Below are positions 46,801-55,800 of a stretch of DNA of 64,000 nucleotides, piece after piece. Origin of the DNA: Pseudomonas sp. SL4(2022) (GTDB lineage: Bacteria > Pseudomonadota > Gammaproteobacteria > Pseudomonadales > Pseudomonadaceae); the NCBI RefSeq assembly GCF_026625725.1, contig NZ_CP113060.1:4222001-4286000 (forward strand), written 5' to 3'. The position numbers were made by a program, and so were the translations under genes. The first letter of the stretch is position 1, and each line of letters begins with the position of its first letter. A model generated the notes under the pieces. It had not been told where the DNA came from. It saw nothing but the letters and a program-made list of their open reading frames with translations, and did not search any database.

Positions 46801-49800
46801 TGGTCCCCCCGGTGCTGTCGATAACCGTGATGGGGATGACGACATCTTGCGTTTGGCCTGAAGCCAGATGTTGGTAGGACGCAGTTGCCGGATTGAAGCT
46901 GAAACTGCCATCAGGATTGAGTGCAAAGCCGGCGACTGGGTGAGCGACCGAGAAGCGCTGGGTATCGCCCGCGTCTACATCGGTAGCCAGCATCTTACCC
47001 GTAAGCCGGGCACCGTCTTCGGTGACGGCGTGGGTCTGCGCTTGTAGCACCGGTTTGTCTTCGGCGCCGTTGATGGTGATGGTGACCACCTGCTGCGTGC
47101 CGTCTGCTGTCGCCACAGTGAAACGGTCAGTCAGCGTCTCGCCAGCCTTGAGCTGTTGAATCGCGCGTTGGGTGTTGTCGGCGGTGTAGCTGTAATGCCC
47201 GCTCGCATCGATGCTGAAACTGCCGTAGTGGCCAGCACCAGTCACGCTGGTTTGAGCAACGAAAACGGCTTCGCCTGCGTCCGGATCGACTACGGTGACT
47301 TGGCCACCGGCTCTGAGCATGGCTGCCGTGGAGACCACGGAGTCTTCCGTCACGAAGTTGGTAATCCGACCGCCGATGACCGCGGTGTCGCTCGAGCCAG
47401 TGACGGTGATGGTCAAGTTCTGTGTACTGGTGGCACCGGCGCTGTCAGTGACAGTGATTGGAATCAGCACGTCCTGCGTCTGGCCTGCCGCCAGGTGCTG
47501 GTAGCTGGCGTGGCTCGGATCGAATTGATAACTACCATCGGTATTCAGCGTGAAGCCGTCCACGGCCTGCGTGGTGCTGTAGCTTTGGGTGTCCCCCGTA
47601 TCAATGTCGGTTGCGACCAGCAGGCCCCGCAGTAGAGCGCCGTCTTCAGTGACGCTTTGCGTTTGTGCATTAACTACCGGAGCGTCGTTGCTGCCGTGGA
47701 TGGTGATAGTGATGTCCTGAGGTGTGCCGTCGGCACTGGTTACCCTGACCGTTTCTAGAAGCGTCTGCCCTGCTGCCAGATGCTCGACCTTGCTGTTATC
47801 GAGCGTGTAGGTCCACTGGCCCTTGGGGTTGATCGAGAGGCTGCCATAGCTGCCGTCATGCGTTTGTGTCTTGAAGAAGCTTTGGCCAGCATCGCTATCG
47901 GTGACAGTGAGCTGCCCATGGGTACTGACGACTGTGTTTTCAGTCACTGCGCCAGTGACATCGCCGCTGAACTGGGCTGAGGCGTTACCGTTCAGCAGGA
48001 TTTGCACATCAATGACACCGGGGGCGACGACGCCCGGATCAAAGATTGTCACGCTCGGCACTGCTTGCGCATGGTCGATGACGATGGGTATGTCGGTGCA
48101 CGCCACAGCCGTTGCGCCGTCCGGGCCGGTGGTCGTGACTTGCATCTCGAGCCGCAGGTTGTCGTGCGAGCCGGCCGGGAGTTGAGCGGTGAGGCTGGCG
48201 GTGTTCCAGTCGTGAATGTCGACTTTGTCGTCGGGGCCGGTGACGGTGTGCGCGTGGCCATGCCCATCGTCTAGCACAGTGCCGGCGGCAAAGCCCTTGA
48301 TCAGGGCTTGCGTCAGATGGTCGTCAGCGTCTGCAGGCGTACCAAAGCTGGGAGTTAGATGCAGCAGTGCTCCAGGATTAGGCGAGGCAATCTGCGTGTC
48401 GACCATGGTCGACGGTGTAGTGATGACGCCCACGCTGGTCACCGTGTGGTGGCCGGTGGTATCAACCAGGCCGCTGCCACTGGCCTGAATGTCGATGACC
48501 AGGCTGGGCGAGCCGTGCAACACGTCGCGCAAGGGAGCTTGCGCCACTTGCGCGGGGGTCACATGGCCGGTGGCCAGCGCGGCGCTAAACATCTGGCCAT
48601 GCCAAGCATCTGAGGGCGAGAAACCGCCGCCGAAGCTGTCCTGGTCGTTGCCGAAGGCCAGTTTGCCGTCGCCTGGAATCTGGTAACCCTGGCCCACGCC
48701 ATCCAGGTGCTTGACGACCTGTCCATCGCGCAGCACGTCCAGCGTGCCGGCTGCGCCATCCCACAGGAAGGTGAAGCGGTGGCTGGCGGTATCGCTGCCC
48801 ATATTCACGCCAGTGGCGTATTCCTGACCGTTCACCTTAACGGTCAGGTTGGCCGGATTCCAGATGTAGAACTCGTCCGAATTGCTCGGCGTGGCATAGC
48901 TGACTAAGGTCGGCCCGTTATGACCCGCTACAGCCACTTGCTGTCCGCCGATCACGGAAAACTCAATGGCCATGGCGCTCATAGCACCATGGGTTTGCAG
49001 TGTGCCGCTGTTCAGTATTGCCCCGGTGCCAGCCTGGCCGAACTCGATGACGTGCTGCTCGGCCACCACAGCCAAACCCGGTGTCGGTGCATCGGTGACC
49101 GGGGTGATATCCAGTTGCGCGTGAGCCGTCGTGGTCTGATGGCCATCGCTCACCGTAATGCTCACTGGTATGTCGTCGTGATGGGCATTCGGCGCCGGAG
49201 TGAATTGCCAGTCGCCGCTTTGCAGTTTGGTAAAGCTGCCGTATTGGGCATCCACCGTTATGCCGGTGATACTGAGGTGGTCGCCCTCGATATCGGAAGC
49301 ACCGACCAGTTTAAGCAGATCAGCTTCGGTGTAGGACTTGGCCGTGTCTTCGGTCACAGGGTCAAGCGTCGCTGCTGACACCGAGGTGGCGGCAGTGACG
49401 ACGGGGGCATCGTTGCTGCCGGTCACGCGGAAGGTGACATCACGGGTAACGGTTTCGCCGGAATCGGTGGTGACCGTGACATGGAAGGATTCGGTCGTGA
49501 CCTGACCCGCTGCCAGCGCCTGGGTTGCAGCCAAACTGTTGTCGAGTACGTAGTGCCATTGGCCTTGGGCGTCGATACTGAACTTTCCGTACGTGCCCTG
49601 GCTATCGTGTTGGGCAGTGAAAGCCGGGTGGTCGTTGGCGTCAACATCGGACACCGTCAATTGGCCGCTGACATCCGAGTGGCTGGCGCTATCTTCGGTG
49701 ACGGCGCCCAGCGACGCCGCCTGATCGGCAATCGTTACCGCGCCACCCGAAACGTGCACGGTCTGTGGGTCGGATGCCACGCCATTGGTGAGCGTATGCA

Positions 49801-52800
49801 GTTGATGGTCGCCGTCGGCCAGCGCTTGGGTTGCCGTCAATGTCCAGTGGCCGTCGGCGGCCACGGTGACGTGACCGAGAGAGGTCTGGCCATCGAAAAC
49901 TTCCAGTGTGGCGCCTGCCGTGCCCGAGCCGTGCAAGGTGGTAAGGCCATGGTTGGCGTTAACGCCGGGGATCAGCTTGAAGTAGATGTAATCATTTTCT
50001 CCAGGGTTTCCCCCATGCACATTGATCATGCGCCCGACGCTGCCGTCCTGGAACACGACGATGCCGCCATCCCAGTTATTGCGTGCGCCGTGCGTGTTGA
50101 AAGTGGCTGCAAGCGTCGGCATGTGGGTGGCCAGCCAACCACTGGACGACAAATATTGGAAACCAAGGCCCCCGTTCAGGGCATAGGCGGTTTGCGTCGT
50201 AGCCAGTTGGTCAGCCGGAATGCCTGCCAGTTGGTTGACCGTGCTGCCCGGCAGGTACATGGCTACAACCTTCAGCCCCGTATTCACGCCGGTCGCTGTT
50301 TCGGCAATGCTGCCGAAGTCCGTCGCCCCGTTGATATCGTTGATCACTGACACTGCATCTATGCCGTGCGCGGCCGCGGTCGGCACGCTAATCACCGGCT
50401 GATCATGCGTGCCGGTAATGGTGATGGTGATGTCTTGCGGCTCACCCTGTGGCGGATGGACTGTGATGGTTTCTGTGCGTGTATCCCCCGCCTTCAAACC
50501 CTGAACAAGCGGGTTGGCATTGTCGAGGGTATAGATCCAGTGGCCACCGTCCCGCAGATCGAGGGTACCAAACTGACCGTGCAGGACCTGATCCCCAAGA
50601 TGCAGCGCAGTTCCGCTCTGAATGTTATGCAGGTCGCCGGTGATGATCGGGGTAGTGTCTTCCACCGCGCTGCCGCTGAGGCTGCCGGCCAGCACCTTAT
50701 CGTTCTTGCCTTCCAGGGTGATGGTGATGGTCTGCGTGGTGCCGTCTGCCGCCCTGACAGTGAGCGTATCGGTAAGGTGATCCCCGGTGTTGAGGTCTTG
50801 AATGGCCTTTTGGCTATTGTCGGCGTTGTATGTCCAGTGCCCCTGCTCGTCGATGGCGAGGCTGCCGTAGGTGCCGGCAATGGCGCTCTGCGCGACAAAG
50901 TGGGCTTCCCCGGCATCGGCATCGGTGATGGTCAAGATACCGGAGGTGGTAATGGTGCCGGAGGCGACGGCAGTATCTTCGGTCACGGAGCCGCGATCGG
51001 TTCCTGCGATGATGGCACCGTCATTGGCACCGGCGATAGTGACTGAAATCGTGTGCTGGGTGCCGTCAACGCTGGTCACGGTCACGCTGTCGGTCAGCGT
51101 TTCGCCGGCTTTGAGTTGCTGGATCGCGGTCTGGGTGTTGTCGGCGGTATAGATCCAGTGGCCTGCCGTATCAATGCTGAAACTGCCGTAACCGTTGCTA
51201 CCCGCTGCATTGGCCTGCGCGGTGAAGTGGTCTTCGCCGGCATCAGGGTCAGTCACGAACAGCTGCCCGGTAGTGGCGATTTTCCCAGCCGTGATGCTCT
51301 GGTCTTCGGTTACCGTGCCGCTGTCAGCCCCACCGATCACGGCACCGTCATCTTTGCCGGTGACAGTCACACTCACCTGATGCGTCGTGCCGTCGGCACT
51401 CGTTACGGTGAAGCTGTCAGTGACGCTATCGCCGGTTTTAAGGGCCTGTACAGAGGCTTTGCTGTTGTCGAGCGAGTAGCTCCACTGGCCTTGTTCGTTC
51501 AGGGAGAAGGTACCGTACGTGCCCGCCGAACCGCTTTGTGCGACGAAGTGCGCCTGGCCATCGTCCACATCCGCCACCGTCAACTGGCCGGTGACGGCCT
51601 GCGTGTTGTCTTCGGCGGTGCTGCCTGTGTTTACCCCAGAAATAGTTGCGCGGTCGTTGACGCCGGTGACCGTGATGGTGAGGTTCTGTGTGCTGGTCCC
51701 CCCGGCGCTGTCGATAACCGTGATGGGGATGACGACATCTTGCGTTTGGCCTGAAGCCAGATGTTGGTAGGACGCAGTTGCCGGATTGAAGCTGAAACTG
51801 CCATCAGGATTGAGGGCAAAGCCGGCGACTGGGTGAGCGACCGAGAAGCGTTGTGTATCGCCCGCGTCTACATCGGTAGCCAGCATCTTACCCGTAAGCC
51901 GGGCACCGTCTTCGGTGATGGCGTGGGTCTGCGCTTGTAGTACCGGTTTGTCTTCGGCGCCGTTGATGGTGATGGTGACCACCTGCTGCGTGCCGTCTGC
52001 TGTCGCCACAGTGAAACGGTCGGTCAGCGTCTCGCCAGCCTTGAGCTGCTGGATCGTCGCTTGGGTATTGTCGGCGGTGTAGCTGTAATGCCCGCTCGCA
52101 TCGATGCTGAAACTGCCGTAGTGCCCAGCACCGCTAACGCCGGTTTGCACGACGAAAACGGCTTCGCCCGCATCTGGGTCGACGACCGTGAGCTGGCCTC
52201 CGGCCCTGAGCATGCCGCCCGCAGAGACCACGGAGTCTTCAGTGATATTGTTTGCAACCCTTCCGCCGATGATGGCGCTGTCGTTGCTGCCGATGATCGT
52301 GATGCTCAGGTTCTGCGTGCTGGTCGCACCTGCGCTATCGGTCACCGTGATCGGGATCGTCAGGGTCTGGGTTTGGCCGGCGGCGAGGTGCTGATAAGCG
52401 GCATCAGCAGGATCGAAGCTATAACTACCATCCGCGTTGAGGGTAAAACCGGCAGGCGGATTTTGGGTGCTGAAAGCTTGCGTGTCGCCCGTATCTAGGT
52501 CGCTGGCAACCATCTGGCCAGTTAGTCGCGCGCCATCTTCGGTGACGGACTGCGCCTGGGCACTCAGTGTGGGGGCGTCGTTGCTTCCCTGGATCGTCAC
52601 GCTCAGGGTGTGGCTGGTGCCATCGGCACTGCTGACCGTCATGCTGTCGGTGAGCGTGGCGCCAGCTTTCAGCCCCTGGATCGCGGCCTGGCTGTTATCG
52701 GCGCTGTATCCCCAGTGACCGGCCGCGTCGATGGTGAAGGTTCCGTAAAGACCTTTCGTGACCTGTGCGTTGAAGTGGTCCTGGCCGGCATCAGGGTCGG

Positions 52801-55800
52801 TTACGGTCAACTGCCCGGCCGTGGCGATTTGGCCAGCCGTAGCGTTGCTGTCTTCGGTGACGTTGCCACTGTCGGAGCCACCAATCACCGCCCCATCATC
52901 TTTACCGTTAACGGTGACGGTCACCTGATGTGGCGTGCCATCGGCGCTGGTCACCGTGAAACTATCGGTGACGCTGTCGCCGGTTTTGAGTGCCTGAACT
53001 GCAGCCTTGCTGTTGTCGAGCTGGTAGCTCCAGTGGCCGTCCTCGGCCAGGGTGAAGCTGCCGTAATGACCGGCGGTGCCGCTTTGCGCCAGAAAGTGGG
53101 CCTGGCCGTCGTCCGCATCGGCAATGCTGAGTTTGCCGGTAACCGCTTGGGGGTTGTCTTCGGCGGTGTTGCCGCTGCTCACGCCCGCGATGCTCGCGCC
53201 GTCGTTGATGCCGGTGACGGTAATGGTGAGATTTTTTGTACTGATGGTGCCGGCGCTGTCGGTTACTGTGACGGGAATGACCACATCTTGCGTTTGGCCT
53301 GCGGACAGGTGCTGGTAGCTGGCATGTGACGGGGCGAAGCTGTAGCTGCCGTCGGCGTTCAGCGTGAAACCGTCCACCGCATTAGCCATGCTGAAGGCTT
53401 GAGTGTCGTGTGCATCCACATCAGTGGCGACCATACGGCCTTGCAACTGGGTACCGTCTTCTGTGACGGCCTGCGTCTGCGCCTGCAATACCGGCGTATC
53501 GTTCGTACCCTGAAGCGTAACAGTCACCGTATGGCTCGTTCCGTCAGCGCTGGTGACCGTGACCGTGTCGGTCAGGCTATCGCCGGCCTTGAGCTGTTGG
53601 ATAGCCGTCTGACTGTTGTCAGCGCTGTAGGTCCAGTAGCCTGTGGTGTCGATACTGAAGCTACCGTAGGTGCCGGCCACGCTCGTCTGCGCGGTAAAGT
53701 GAGCCTCTCCAGCGTCAGGATCAGTGATGCTGAGCTGGCCGCTGGCTTGTAACTGACCGCTATGGACGGACTGATCCTCAGTGACCGTAGCACTGTCGGT
53801 ACCGGCAATCAGTGCGCCATCGTCTTTGCCCGTGACGGTCATGCTCACCTGATGCATCGTGCCGTCGGCACCGCTCACCGTGAAACGATCCGTGACGCTG
53901 TCACCGGTTTTCAGCGCCTGCAGCGCAGGCTTACTGTTATCGAGCTGATAGGTCCACTGCCCTTGTTCATTCAGGGTGAACGTGCCGTAAGTCCCTGCGA
54001 CACCGACTTGCGCCATGAAGTGCGCCTGACCGTCGTCTACATCGGCAATAGTGAGCTGACCCGTGACGAGCTGGGTGTTGCCCTCGGCTGTGCTGCCGGT
54101 ATCAACCCCAGAGATGGTTGAGCCGTCATTGGTTCCGGTCAGGGAGATCATCAGATTCTGCGTGCTGCTCGCACCCACGCTGTCAGTCACCGTGATCGGG
54201 ATCGTCAGCGTCTGCACCTGGCCTGCTGCAAGGTGCTGGTAAGCAACATGACTCGGGTCAAAGCTATAGCTACCATCGACATTGAGGATAAACCCTGCCG
54301 GTGTTGTCGAAGCGCTGAAAGCCAGCATGTCCTGATGGTCAACATCATGCGCCTGAAGCTGACCGGTAAGCAGGACACCGTCCTCTGTTACGGCCTGAGC
54401 CTGTGCACTCAGCACCGGTATGTCGTTGGTTCCGGCAACAGAAATATGCAACTGGCATGCAGTGCCATCAACACTGGTGACGGTGATGACGTCGGTGACC
54501 TGTTCACCGGACTTCAGGCCCTGTACAGCTAGGCTGGTGTTATCCAGCACGTACAGCCAATGACCATTAGCATCGAGGCTGAAGTTGCCATATTGACCGC
54601 TGACAACCTCAGGATTGAAGTGCGCCTGGTGCTGATCGGCATCAGTGACCACTAGCGTGCCTTTGGCCAAAAGTGCTGAGTCCTCGGCGACCGAGCCCGT
54701 CAGACTGCCAGTGATCTGCGCCACATCATTACCACCACGAATGACGATAGTGATTTGCTGAGGTGTGCCATCCAGCGAGGTGACCGTGAGGGTATCGGTA
54801 GCCGACTCTCCTTCACCCAGCGCCTGCACGCTTGGGTTGGCATTATCCAGCTGGTAACTCCAGTGCCCTTGCGCGTCCAATTGCAGCTGGCCATAACCCC
54901 CTGTCAGCGTCTGCGGCACAAAACCGGCTTCGCCTTGATCGACGTCACTCACGCTCAGCCTGCCCTGCGCGCCCAGCAGGTTGTCCTCAGTGACCGTAGC
55001 ACTATGAGTACCGCTGATTAGGGCCCGATCATTGCTGCCATGTACGGTGATGGTGATCTGGTGAGTCGTGCCATCCATACTGGAAACCGTCAGCACGTCA
55101 GTCGCCGTTTTACCTGCGCCAAGTGCCTGAACAGCAACATTGCCGTTGTCCAGTTGATAGAACCAATGCCCCGCCGTATCCAGGGTCAAAATACCGAGGC
55201 GGCCACTGAGTACCGTACTGTGGAAATGCGCCTGGTCGGCATCCACGTCACTCACCGTGAGCGTGCCGCTTACCAATAAATTTCTGTCTTCCGTAACCTG
55301 CCCGGCATCACTACCTCTGATGATTGCCTGATCGGCCGTACCATCAATGGCAATAGTCAGCGGAATAAACCGGGTACGTCCGGCAGAATCAGTCACCGCC
55401 GCGACAAAGTGCTCACGAACCTGCTCACCCGCGCAAAGCCCTTGCACCTTGCTCGATGTATTGTCCAGGGTGTAGCGCCAATGGCCGTCTTCGTTGATCT
55501 GCAAGTGGCCGTATAGGCCAACACTGCGATCAATCTGCCAATGCTCCGTGCCACTGACCCCAGTGCTACTCAGCTTGCCGCTGACAACCTGTTGAGCGTC
55601 TTCACGTAGATGACCACTGGTATCTCCGGTCACAGCCAGAGCGGACAATGGCTGCCGGTCTTGGACTACGGGCTTTTCCGTCTCCCCATGGACGCTAATT
55701 GCATGAATGCTGCCAGCGCTGGGCACTTCAGTAAGCACAAAATTGCTTTCAGGCGCATTGAGAGGCACTAAGCGAGTGGCGTCAGCAACATCCGTATCAG

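Noticed and set aside
43379..46861. Plus-strand open frame of 1160 codons opposite the giant gene
   Set aside because: Same shadow effect; its internal repeats mirror those of the real gene exactly.
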